A stretch of DNA of 64,000 bases from Melieria omissa (lineage: Eukaryota > Arthropoda > Insecta > Diptera > Ulidiidae): positions 76,648,432-76,712,431 of the forward strand of contig OZ020270.1 of the NCBI GenBank assembly GCA_963971225.1, read 5' to 3'. The position numbers and the translations under genes were made by a program. Under the pieces are notes generated by a model, which saw only the letters and a list, made by a program, of their open reading frames with translations, made no database searches and was not told where the DNA came from. Positions 10,150 to 19,251 of the stretch are shown here, piece by piece; the first letter of the stretch is position 1, and the number at the start of each line of letters is the position of its first letter.

Positions 10150-10174
10150 GTAGGTCCCACACGTACTTCGGCTA
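10150..10174. repeat. Outer inverted repeat, right arm
   Basis: GTAGGTCCCACACGTACTTC pairs with the complement of the left arm at 8342-8365. Some 60 bp separate it from the Harbinger-like right end, while the left arm abuts its element. Confidence 0.5.
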
Positions 10175-10975
10175 TACGAAGTTTTGTCGCTGGCTTCGTC
10201 AAATTTCAATTTTCGAAGTTCATCTTCATTCTTTGTGGGATGTTCGACAAGGAACATCAATTGCAAGCTGTGCTGTGCTGATGAGCACGAAACGGCGCGC
10301 CGCGGCGTATCGTTTGCAAATTCGAATATGCAAGGGTGTGTGTCCGTGTGAAAATAAATGTGCGTGTTGCGTGTGTATGCGCTGAGGTGAATGAAAACAA
10401 TACGAGCAACTGCACAAGATAAAAAGCAAATTGGATTTCCATGGCTTTCGGTTCTGCTATGAATAATGAACCATGTGAATTCGCAAAGGCGTACAGTAGA
10501 GTGTGCGGTCCTATTAAAAAAAAAACCAAAACCATGAATTTCTGCTGTGCTATGTTGGCATTCATGTAGGCTACGTTGCCTTCTGGCCTAACAAAATTCA
10601 TACCGATAAATTTTACAAATTCATATATTAACAGCAACATATTACTATTAATTATTATCATTTCCTTACAATTTATATTTAGTAATTTTATGTGATCTTT
10701 AGTATTTTTATTTTATTCTTATTTTTCGTTTTACTTGCAATTTGCTCTCTTAACCAAGTGCAATTTTTTCTTAGCAAACTTATTAAAAAGTAATCTAATA
10801 TAAATTGTTCATGTTCCCAACAAGTAGACGGTTCTGAAAATCACATTTTGTATTCATCTACTTTGTTACGTTTGCAACACACAAATTGTACAAAAGGTTT
10901 TTTATATTGGAGCAATGAGGGGTTTCCTTAAAAAACGTTTGAAATGTGTTGTAAACGATTTTTAAACAAAAAAAA
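10175..10975. other. Intergenic, nothing identified
   Basis: AT-rich sequence with one GC-richer patch near 10290-10310. Minus-strand frames of 67 and 134 codons overlap each other, lack domain motifs and read through poly-A and CA runs, so I do not call them genes. Confidence 0.5.
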
Positions 10976-11431
10976 TTAGTCGATTGGAGCTTTTAGTTTT
11001 AAACTACTGTTAAAATAGTTGAAATTTTTGAAAAATATAAACATTTCGTTTCTTTGTAAATAACAAAGCTCATCTTTTATTAACTTTTTGCAGTTATGAC
11101 AGTCAAATTTTTCAATAGTTTGCATCAATATGAAACCAGAGAAATAACGAAGGGAACCATCACTCATATGTTCATTTTTTATAATCCCTAAGGCATTTGA
11201 AGAATTCGCTTTTTCTGCATCAAATATATCATTTGATAAGCAAAATTCTTCACCGAACTTTTGATTTATAGCATTTTGAGTTTCATTGTCAATTTCAAAC
11301 AAACTGGTATTATTGTCAATTATTATAAATGAACCTTCGTCAGTTGGTTCACAATTGAAGCTTCCTGCCTTAAATGCTATTTGATATAAACGGACTGTTG
11401 CGTTTCGTAGTTCAAATTTGAGTTTGACCAT
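10976..11431 (-). pseudogene. P-element/THAP9-like transposase C-terminal fragment
   Basis: A 151-codon frame whose middle reads ALGIIKNEHMSDGSLRYFSG followed by FDCHNCKKLI. The aromatic-glycine 'YFSGFI' and paired-cysteine 'CHNC' pattern resembles the C-terminal region of P-type transposases, where an 'Y-x-A/S-G-[FY]-x' motif precedes a Cys pair. Residues 4-16 are encoded by a 35-bp sequence that also forms, inverted, the end of the nearby LTR at 11581-11615. There is no N-terminal THAP or GTP-binding part, so this is a fragment at best. The family assignment is inferred from motif shape. Confidence 0.35.
11381..11415 (-). repeat. Inverted copy of the mag-like LTR tail
   Basis: The 35 bp match the reverse complement of 11581-11615, the last bases of the mag-like LTR and the base after it, with one mismatch. 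The similarity fades beyond this. The segment lies within the P-like fragment's reading frame. Confidence 0.75.
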
Positions 11432-11465
11432 ATTCTTGCGATAATGATATCAATGAAAATAACAG

Positions 11466-11614
11466 TGTTATAACCCTAATCAACTTTGCTACTACTATTT
11501 TAACATTGTAATCTATTGCATTCAACTCTGTAATCAACTCTGTAACCTTCTCAACTCTGGAATAAAACAGTCAGTCGAATTTAAACTACGAAACGCAACA
11601 GTCCGTTTATATCA
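11466..11614 (+). repeat. Short 5' LTR of mag-like Ty3/gypsy element
   Basis: A 149-bp segment starts TGTTATAACC and ends …TTTATATCA, followed after two bases by a tRNA-Ser primer site. It contains an AATAAA signal (GGAATAAAACAGTCAGTCG) near 11560, as LTRs of mag-type elements often do. There is no second LTR in the window to compare, so the left boundary rests on the TG and on position. Confidence 0.65.
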
Positions 11615-11616
11615 AT

Positions 11617-11627
11617 TGGCGACGAGG
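11617..11627 (+). promoter_or_regulatory. Primer binding site, tRNA-Ser(GCT)-like
   Basis: TGGCGACGAGG is complementary to the 3' end of tRNA-Ser(GCT) (…CCTCGTCGCCA). It starts two bases after the LTR. The tandem repeat unit downstream begins inside this site, at the GAGG of 11624. Confidence 0.75.
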
Positions 11628-11711
11628 AAAAAATGTTTCTTAGCGTTCGTTCTTACTCAGCTGCACCGCGTTTACTTTCGGGCCGTTTTTTCTGTTTCTG
11701 CCATTTCAATC

Positions 11712-12011
11712 ATGCCGGGCGAAAGTGAACTATTTAAAAAATTACTGCTTGAACAGCAGGAATTCACAAAAAATTTACTTCTGCAACAAAGGGAGTGGAT
11801 GCAATCCGTGGTCCACGCCCAAGCTGGTGGTGCTTTCGCAGCAAGCTCCGCCATAGTGCCAACGTTCCATAGCTATGACAAAGAACACCAAACTTGGGAG
11901 TCATACTTGGAGCAGTTGCATCAGCATTTGGCGCGTATTCGGTCACGTTGCCTGAAAAGCAAAAATCGTTTTTTCTCTCGTGGATCGGTACAGACATTTT
12001 CGAACTGTTAA
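11712..12011 (+). CDS. gag: mag-like gag N-terminus, unit 1
   Basis: The likely gag start is ATG 11712 (MPGESELFKKLL…), since the codons upstream to 11616 are leader sequence. The product begins with a helical, glutamine-rich stretch (LLLEQQEFTKNLLLQQREWM) and then an aromatic matrix/capsid-like segment (FHSYDKEHQTWESYL). The frame is lost near 11931, where the capsid sequence continues one register over in the frame that begins at 11894, and this frame runs into a stop at 12011. All five units share the shift, so it predates amplification. A programmed frameshift inside capsid would be unusual. Simple mutation is more likely. Confidence 0.75.
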   Translation: MPGESELFKKLLLEQQEFTKNLLLQQREWMQSVVHAQAGGAFAASSAIVPTFHSYDKEHQTWESYLEQLHQHLARIRSRCLKSKNRFFSRGSVQTFSNC

Positions 12012-15000
12012 AAAATCTGTTTGGCAGTGCCCAGTTACAAGAACCAACATTCAAAGAACTAACGGACAAATTAACGGTTCATTTCCAGTCTAAGCGTCAC
12101 GTAGTCGCCGCGCGATACGATTTCTTCAAAAGTGAAATGAAACCAAAGCAAACGTACAGAGAGTTGGTAGCCGATCTTCGCGGCATAGCCCGTGAGTGCC
12201 TCTTCGCATGTACAGCCGAAAATTGCTCTCAAAATTTCGTGGACGAAATGATTCGCGACCAATTAATTACACACACACCACATGATGCCGTGCGTACTGC
12301 CGCTTTGCAGAAGCTGCAGCCGACGCTAGCCGACGTCCTGCTCATCGCGGAGTCGTACGAAGCAACAACGAAAACAGTTGCCGCGATCAAAGACCAAACG
12401 CAAGGAAACGAAATTCCAGTGAATGTTTTGAGTTCGGGGTCAAAACAAGGTTACGCAAACAAAAGCAACAATAACCGCAAAGTGAAATTTAAATCGTGCT
12501 CTGGTTGTGGACACTCACACACACGAGACAACTGCAAATACAGGAACGCTGTATGTAATAAGTGCGGGAAAACGGGACATATTTCACCAGTGTGTATGTC
12601 AAAAAAAAGAGGAAAAGTCAATCACAGTGACGAAAATAAAAACGAGAACAAAAGAAGAAACCGCGAAAGGAATCAAAGCATTGACGCGGTTGAAACAATT
12701 AACAGTTTGACAGGTGTTGTGAAATTACGTAATAATAAAAAGTTCATCGATTTGGAAATTTTGAATAAAATGATTTCGTTTCAAATGGATTCGGCCGCGA
12801 CGGTTTCCATTATTAACTCAAAGACGTACAAGCAACTAAACAGCTCGCAACTGCGCAAATGTGAAAGAGAATTATTCGCTTTCGGTCAAAAGAAAATTCC
12901 GGTTATGGGTGAACTGTGTACTCGAGTGAAATGCGGCGAAAAACAAAACGAAGTTGCAATTATTGTCGTTAACGTGGACAATGAAAACAATTTATTCGGA
13001 TTAGATTTATTTTCGGTTTTCGGGTTTGAAATTCAGCAAGTTGCTAATTTAACTACAAATGCAACTAGTGCAGTGCACAACCTTTGTGAAAAGTACAGTG
13101 ATGTTTTTGAACCAGCTCTCGGTACTATTAAAAATTTTAGAGCGAGTGTATTTTTAAAACCCAATGCGAAACCCAAATTTTGTAAAAGCCGACAAATTCC
13201 ATTTTCGCAAATGCCACTATTCAAAAGAGAAGTAGAACGACTTACAAGTGCCGGTGTGTGGAAGCCAGTCAAATTTTCACAGTGTGCTTCACCCATCGTT
13301 TTAGCGCCAAAATCGGATGGCTCCATTCGGATTTGTTGTGACTTTAAACAAGCTGTCAACTCTCAACTTGACATTGAGCAATATCCATTGCCAACTCGCG
13401 AATGTTTATTGAACACAATTCGCTGCGGTCAACATTTTTCTAAAATCGACCTTAAAGACGCGTACCTGCAGATGGAATTAGATGACGATTCAAAGACAAT
13501 AATGACAGTCAACACACCGCTTGGATTATTCCAATATCAGCGTCTTCCATACGGTATAGCTAGTGCGCCAGCTATTTTCCAAAAATATCTCGAACAGTTA
13601 CTCCAAGGCGTAGAAGGATGCGGTAACTATCTGGATGACATTATCATCACCGCGCCTACATTTTCTGAACATATTAGCCGCTTGGAACAAGTTCTTCAAA
13701 TTTTGCAACAAAACGGAATGAGGTGCAAAAGACGAAAGTGTTTTTTCTTAAAAGATGAAATTGAATATCTTGGACGCTTAATCAGTGCTAGAGGCGTTTT
13801 GCCAGACAAATCAGGTCTCAAAGCAGTCAGGGACATCCGACCTCCTAAAGACCTCAAGCAAGTAGAAGCTTTTATGGGAAAGGTAAATTATTATCATAAT
13901 TTTATACCCAACTATTCGCAATTGTCAGCCCCACTCAACATGCTGCGCCTCAAAAACGTAAAATTTACTTGGGGTTCCGCTCAACAGCAGTCATTCGAAG
14001 TTTTAAAAATGCACATCCTTAATGCAACGCAGCTAGTACATTATCAGGAACAGTTACCCCTTGTTCTTGCCACAGATGCCTCATCCTACGGCATAGGGGT
14101 GGTACTTTCACACACGTATCCCGATGGTAGTGAGAGACCTATCGCCTTCGCTTCGAAAACCCTTGATAAACATCAGGTGCGATACAGCCAAATAGAGAAG
14201 GAAGGACTAGCTATTATCTTTGGCGTCAAACGTTTTCATCAATATTTATATGGGCGAAAATTTACTTTGGTAACAGACCACAAGCCGCTTATAAGTATTT
14301 TCAATCCAGTCAATCAGTTGCCCACGATGACGTCACATCGTTTGCAGCGATGGGCAATCATACTCATGGCTTATCAATATGAGGTCAAATATCGTAAAAC
14401 CAACGAGCATGGCAACGCAGACACTCTATCGCGCTTACCGCTGGAGGTAGACGAACAATTCGATAACATGGAAGCATGTTTCAATGTCACCGAACTAAAC
14501 ACACCAATTGACGCCAATATCATTCGTCAACATACCGACAAAGACAAGATTCTACAGCGAGTTCGTTTTTTCGTCGAGAATGGATGGCCAGGAAGTTTAC
14601 GTCCGTGTGATGCTGACCTTCGTTCTTTCTTCAACCACAAACTTGCCATAACAATAAACAACAATTTACTTTGCTTACAAACCGGGTGCAACCGTGTCAT
14701 CATTCCAGAGTCTCTTAAACGACGATGTCTTCAACTTCTCCATGATGGACATTGGGGTGCATCGAAAATGAAACAGCTGGCAAGGCAATACGTTTGGTGG
14801 ACCAACATTGACAAGGACATTATTCAACTTACGAGCGAGTGTGATATATGTAAAGTCAACAATTCTGCTCCTGCACGCGACCTTGCTGTTCGTCCTTGGG
14901 AGCGAGTGCATATCGACTTCGGGGGCCCAATTTTCAATCACATGTGGCTCATCTGTGTTGATGCCTTTTCACAGTATCCGTTCGTCATACAACTAAAAAC

Positions 15001-15631
15001 ATCAACAACTGCTGACACTATACACGCTTTATCTGCAATTTTTGCAAATGAGGGGATTCCAGAAACACTCGGAAGTGATAACGGTCCTCAACTCACGTCT
15101 GACGAATTCCATACTTTTTGTACACAACTTGGGATCAGACACATTACAACCGCGCCGTTTCATCCAGCATCGAACGGTTTAGCTGAACGATTCGTTCGAA
15201 CTTTTAAAACCTCTGTCAAGAAAAACTTAGATGATGGTCTGAGGAGGAAAAAATGTTTCTTAGCGTTCGTTCTTACTCAGCTGCACCGCGTTTACTTTCG
15301 GGCCGTTTTTTCTGTTTCTGCCATTTCAATCATGCCGGGCGAAAGTGAACTATTTAAAAAATTACTGCTTGAACAGCAGGAATTCACAAAAAATTTACTT
15401 CTGCAACAAAGGGAGTGGATGCAATCCGTGGTCCACGCCCAAGCTGGTGGTGCTTTCGCAGCAAGCTCCGCCATAGTGCCAACGTTCCATAGCTATGACA
15501 AAGAACACCAAACTTGGGAGTCATACTTGGAGCAGTTGCATCAGCATTTGGCGCGTATTCGGTCACGTTGCCTGAAAAGCAAAAATCGTTTTTTCTCTCG
15601 TGGATCGGTACAGACATTTTCGAACTGTTAA
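11894..15631 (+). CDS. pol: mag-like gag-pol polyprotein, unit 1, fused to next gag
   Basis: A 1,245-codon frame encodes, in order: the rest of gag capsid from about residue 14, two zinc knuckles at about 202-235 (CSGCGHSHTRDNC, CNKCGKTGHISPVC), protease with the DSA active site at 299, RT with YLDD at 579-582, RNase H with TDAS near 728, a HHCC zinc domain at about 949-987, and an integrase core with D1008, D1062 and E1098 (DD35E). Thirty-odd bases after the catalytic Glu codon the frame crosses the tandem junction at 15243/15244. It continues in frame through the gag N-terminus of unit 2, stopping at 15631. The catalytic residues are all present. The first 13 residues are an out-of-frame artefact of the gag frameshift. 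Confidence 0.9.
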   Translation: MGVILGAVASAFGAYSVTLPEKQKSFFLSWIGTDIFELLKNLFGSAQLQEPTFKELTDKLTVHFQSKRHVVAARYDFFKSEMKPKQTYRELVADLRGIARECLFACTAENCSQNFVDEMIRDQLITHTPHDAVRTAALQKLQPTLADVLLIAESYEATTKTVAAIKDQTQGNEIPVNVLSSGSKQGYANKSNNNRKVKFKSCSGCGHSHTRDNCKYRNAVCNKCGKTGHISPVCMSKKRGKVNHSDENKNENKRRNRERNQSIDAVETINSLTGVVKLRNNKKFIDLEILNKMISFQMDSAATVSIINSKTYKQLNSSQLRKCERELFAFGQKKIPVMGELCTRVKCGEKQNEVAIIVVNVDNENNLFGLDLFSVFGFEIQQVANLTTNATSAVHNLCEKYSDVFEPALGTIKNFRASVFLKPNAKPKFCKSRQIPFSQMPLFKREVERLTSAGVWKPVKFSQCASPIVLAPKSDGSIRICCDFKQAVNSQLDIEQYPLPTRECLLNTIRCGQHFSKIDLKDAYLQMELDDDSKTIMTVNTPLGLFQYQRLPYGIASAPAIFQKYLEQLLQGVEGCGNYLDDIIITAPTFSEHISRLEQVLQILQQNGMRCKRRKCFFLKDEIEYLGRLISARGVLPDKSGLKAVRDIRPPKDLKQVEAFMGKVNYYHNFIPNYSQLSAPLNMLRLKNVKFTWGSAQQQSFEVLKMHILNATQLVHYQEQLPLVLATDASSYGIGVVLSHTYPDGSERPIAFASKTLDKHQVRYSQIEKEGLAIIFGVKRFHQYLYGRKFTLVTDHKPLISIFNPVNQLPTMTSHRLQRWAIILMAYQYEVKYRKTNEHGNADTLSRLPLEVDEQFDNMEACFNVTELNTPIDANIIRQHTDKDKILQRVRFFVENGWPGSLRPCDADLRSFFNHKLAITINNNLLCLQTGCNRVIIPESLKRRCLQLLHDGHWGASKMKQLARQYVWWTNIDKDIIQLTSECDICKVNNSAPARDLAVRPWERVHIDFGGPIFNHMWLICVDAFSQYPFVIQLKTSTTADTIHALSAIFANEGIPETLGSDNGPQLTSDEFHTFCTQLGIRHITTAPFHPASNGLAERFVRTFKTSVKKNLDDGLRRKKCFLAFVLTQLHRVYFRAVFSVSAISIMPGESELFKKLLLEQQEFTKNLLLQQREWMQSVVHAQAGGAFAASSAIVPTFHSYDKEHQTWESYLEQLHQHLARIRSRCLKSKNRFFSRGSVQTFSNC

Positions 15632-18600
15632 AAAATCTGTTTGGCAGTGCCCAGTTACAAGAACCAACATTCAAAGAACTAACGGACAAATTAACGGTTC
15701 ATTTCCAGTCTAAGCGTCACGTAGTCGCCGCGCGATACGATTTCTTCAAAAGTGAAATGAAACCAAAGCAAACGTACAGAGAGTTGGTAGCCGATCTTCG
15801 CGGCATAGCCCGTGAGTGCCTCTTCGCATGTACAGCCGAAAATTGCTCTCAAAATTTCGTGGACGAAATGATTCGCGACCAATTAATTACACACACACCA
15901 CATGATGCCGTGCGTACTGCCGCTTTGCAGAAGCTGCAGCCGACGCTAGCCGACGTCCTGCTCATCGCGGAGTCGTACGAAGCAACAACGAAAACAGTTG
16001 CCGCGATCAAAGACCAAACGCAAGGAAACGAAATTCCAGTGAATGTTTTGAGTTCGGGGTCAAAACAAGGTTACGCAAACAAAAGCAACAATAACCGCAA
16101 AGTGAAATTTAAATCGTGCTCTGGTTGTGGACACTCACACACACGAGACAACTGCAAATACAGGAACGCTGTATGTAATAAGTGCGGGAAAACGGGACAT
16201 ATTTCACCAGTGTGTATGTCAAAAAAAAGAGGAAAAGTCAATCACAGTGACGAAAATAAAAACGAGAACAAAAGAAGAAACCGCGAAAGGAATCAAAGCA
16301 TTGACGCGGTTGAAACAATTAACAGTTTGACAGGTGTTGTGAAATTACGTAATAATAAAAAGTTCATCGATTTGGAAATTTTGAATAAAATGATTTCGTT
16401 TCAAATGGATTCGGCCGCGACGGTTTCCATTATTAACTCAAAGACGTACAAGCAACTAAACAGCTCGCAACTGCGCAAATGTGAAAGAGAATTATTCGCT
16501 TTCGGTCAAAAGAAAATTCCGGTTATGGGTGAACTGTGTACTCGAGTGAAATGCGGCGAAAAACAAAACGAAGTTGCAATTATTGTCGTTAACGTGGACA
16601 ATGAAAACAATTTATTCGGATTAGATTTATTTTCGGTTTTCGGGTTTGAAATTCAGCAAGTTGCTAATTTAACTACAAATGCAACTAGTGCAGTGCACAA
16701 CCTTTGTGAAAAGTACAGTGATGTTTTTGAACCAGCTCTCGGTACTATTAAAAATTTTAGAGCGAGTGTATTTTTAAAACCCAATGCGAAACCCAAATTT
16801 TGTAAAAGCCGACAAATTCCATTTTCGCAAATGCCACTATTCAAAAGAGAAGTAGAACGACTTACAAGTGCCGGTGTGTGGAAGCCAGTCAAATTTTCAC
16901 AGTGTGCTTCACCCATCGTTTTAGCGCCAAAATCGGATGGCTCCATTCGGATTTGTTGTGACTTTAAACAAGCTGTCAACTCTCAACTTGACATTGAGCA
17001 ATATCCATTGCCAACTCGCGAATGTTTATTGAACACAATTCGCTGCGGTCAACATTTTTCTAAAATCGACCTTAAAGACGCGTACCTGCAGATGGAATTA
17101 GATGACGATTCAAAGACAATAATGACAGTCAACACACCGCTTGGATTATTCCAATATCAGCGTCTTCCATACGGTATAGCTAGTGCGCCAGCTATTTTCC
17201 AAAAATATCTCGAACAGTTACTCCAAGGCGTAGAAGGATGCGGTAACTATCTGGATGACATTATCATCACCGCGCCTACATTTTCTGAACATATTAGCCG
17301 CTTGGAACAAGTTCTTCAAATTTTGCAACAAAACGGAATGAGGTGCAAAAGACGAAAGTGTTTTTTCTTAAAAGATGAAATTGAATATCTTGGACGCTTA
17401 ATCAGTGCTAGAGGCGTTTTGCCAGACAAATCAGGTCTCAAAGCAGTCAGGGACATCCGACCTCCTAAAGACCTCAAGCAAGTAGAAGCTTTTATGGGAA
17501 AGGTAAATTATTATCATAATTTTATACCCAACTATTCGCAATTGTCAGCCCCACTCAACATGCTGCGCCTCAAAAACGTAAAATTTACTTGGGGTTCCGC
17601 TCAACAGCAGTCATTCGAAGTTTTAAAAATGCACATCCTTAATGCAACGCAGCTAGTACATTATCAGGAACAGTTACCCCTTGTTCTTGCCACAGATGCC
17701 TCATCCTACGGCATAGGGGTGGTACTTTCACACACGTATCCCGATGGTAGTGAGAGACCTATCGCCTTCGCTTCGAAAACCCTTGATAAACATCAGGTGC
17801 GATACAGCCAAATAGAGAAGGAAGGACTAGCTATTATCTTTGGCGTCAAACGTTTTCATCAATATTTATATGGGCGAAAATTTACTTTGGTAACAGACCA
17901 CAAGCCGCTTATAAGTATTTTCAATCCAGTCAATCAGTTGCCCACGATGACGTCACATCGTTTGCAGCGATGGGCAATCATACTCATGGCTTATCAATAT
18001 GAGGTCAAATATCGTAAAACCAACGAGCATGGCAACGCAGACACTCTATCGCGCTTACCGCTGGAGGTAGACGAACAATTCGATAACATGGAAGCATGTT
18101 TCAATGTCACCGAACTAAACACACCAATTGACGCCAATATCATTCGTCAACATACCGACAAAGACAAGATTCTACAGCGAGTTCGTTTTTTCGTCGAGAA
18201 TGGATGGCCAGGAAGTTTACGTCCGTGTGATGCTGACCTTCGTTCTTTCTTCAACCACAAACTTGCCATAACAATAAACAACAATTTACTTTGCTTACAA
18301 ACCGGGTGCAACCGTGTCATCATTCCAGAGTCTCTTAAACGACGATGTCTTCAACTTCTCCATGATGGACATTGGGGTGCATCGAAAATGAAACAGCTGG
18401 CAAGGCAATACGTTTGGTGGACCAACATTGACAAGGACATTATTCAACTTACGAGCGAGTGTGATATATGTAAAGTCAACAATTCTGCTCCTGCACGCGA
18501 CCTTGCTGTTCGTCCTTGGGAGCGAGTGCATATCGACTTCGGGGGCCCAATTTTCAATCACATGTGGCTCATCTGTGTTGATGCCTTTTCACAGTATCCG

Positions 18601-19251
18601 TTCGTCATACAACTAAAAACATCAACAACTGCTGACACTATACACGCTTTATCTGCAATTTTTGCAAATGAGGGGATTCCAGAAACACTCGGAAGTGATA
18701 ACGGTCCTCAACTCACGTCTGACGAATTCCATACTTTTTGTACACAACTTGGGATCAGACACATTACAACCGCGCCGTTTCATCCAGCATCGAACGGTTT
18801 AGCTGAACGATTCGTTCGAACTTTTAAAACCTCTGTCAAGAAAAACTTAGATGATGGTCTGAGGAGGAAAAAATGTTTCTTAGCGTTCGTTCTTACTCAG
18901 CTGCACCGCGTTTACTTTCGGGCCGTTTTTTCTGTTTCTGCCATTTCAATCATGCCGGGCGAAAGTGAACTATTTAAAAAATTACTGCTTGAACAGCAGG
19001 AATTCACAAAAAATTTACTTCTGCAACAAAGGGAGTGGATGCAATCCGTGGTCCACGCCCAAGCTGGTGGTGCTTTCGCAGCAAGCTCCGCCATAGTGCC
19101 AACGTTCCATAGCTATGACAAAGAACACCAAACTTGGGAGTCATACTTGGAGCAGTTGCATCAGCATTTGGCGCGTATTCGGTCACGTTGCCTGAAAAGC
19201 AAAAATCGTTTTTTCTCTCGTGGATCGGTACAGACATTTTCGAACTGTTAA
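15514..19251 (+). CDS. pol: mag-like gag-pol polyprotein, unit 2
   Basis: This has the same 1,245-codon layout as unit 1 and, as far as I can see, an identical protein. Both units have Ile in RD-I-RPPKD and Leu in MLR-L-KN in the RT-RNaseH connection, which groups units 1 and 2 against 3-5. The frame starts 118 bp before the previous one ends, in the next register, because the unit length is not a multiple of three. There is no LTR, promoter or primer site of its own in front of it. Any transcript would have to start at the LTR at 11466 or be read-through. Confidence 0.88.
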   Translation: MGVILGAVASAFGAYSVTLPEKQKSFFLSWIGTDIFELLKNLFGSAQLQEPTFKELTDKLTVHFQSKRHVVAARYDFFKSEMKPKQTYRELVADLRGIARECLFACTAENCSQNFVDEMIRDQLITHTPHDAVRTAALQKLQPTLADVLLIAESYEATTKTVAAIKDQTQGNEIPVNVLSSGSKQGYANKSNNNRKVKFKSCSGCGHSHTRDNCKYRNAVCNKCGKTGHISPVCMSKKRGKVNHSDENKNENKRRNRERNQSIDAVETINSLTGVVKLRNNKKFIDLEILNKMISFQMDSAATVSIINSKTYKQLNSSQLRKCERELFAFGQKKIPVMGELCTRVKCGEKQNEVAIIVVNVDNENNLFGLDLFSVFGFEIQQVANLTTNATSAVHNLCEKYSDVFEPALGTIKNFRASVFLKPNAKPKFCKSRQIPFSQMPLFKREVERLTSAGVWKPVKFSQCASPIVLAPKSDGSIRICCDFKQAVNSQLDIEQYPLPTRECLLNTIRCGQHFSKIDLKDAYLQMELDDDSKTIMTVNTPLGLFQYQRLPYGIASAPAIFQKYLEQLLQGVEGCGNYLDDIIITAPTFSEHISRLEQVLQILQQNGMRCKRRKCFFLKDEIEYLGRLISARGVLPDKSGLKAVRDIRPPKDLKQVEAFMGKVNYYHNFIPNYSQLSAPLNMLRLKNVKFTWGSAQQQSFEVLKMHILNATQLVHYQEQLPLVLATDASSYGIGVVLSHTYPDGSERPIAFASKTLDKHQVRYSQIEKEGLAIIFGVKRFHQYLYGRKFTLVTDHKPLISIFNPVNQLPTMTSHRLQRWAIILMAYQYEVKYRKTNEHGNADTLSRLPLEVDEQFDNMEACFNVTELNTPIDANIIRQHTDKDKILQRVRFFVENGWPGSLRPCDADLRSFFNHKLAITINNNLLCLQTGCNRVIIPESLKRRCLQLLHDGHWGASKMKQLARQYVWWTNIDKDIIQLTSECDICKVNNSAPARDLAVRPWERVHIDFGGPIFNHMWLICVDAFSQYPFVIQLKTSTTADTIHALSAIFANEGIPETLGSDNGPQLTSDEFHTFCTQLGIRHITTAPFHPASNGLAERFVRTFKTSVKKNLDDGLRRKKCFLAFVLTQLHRVYFRAVFSVSAISIMPGESELFKKLLLEQQEFTKNLLLQQREWMQSVVHAQAGGAFAASSAIVPTFHSYDKEHQTWESYLEQLHQHLARIRSRCLKSKNRFFSRGSVQTFSNC

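Noticed and set aside
12507..12710. Repeated small frames inside each array unit (60-108 codons, both strands)
   Set aside because: All overlap the long gag-pol frame and recur at the 3,620-bp period simply because the DNA does.
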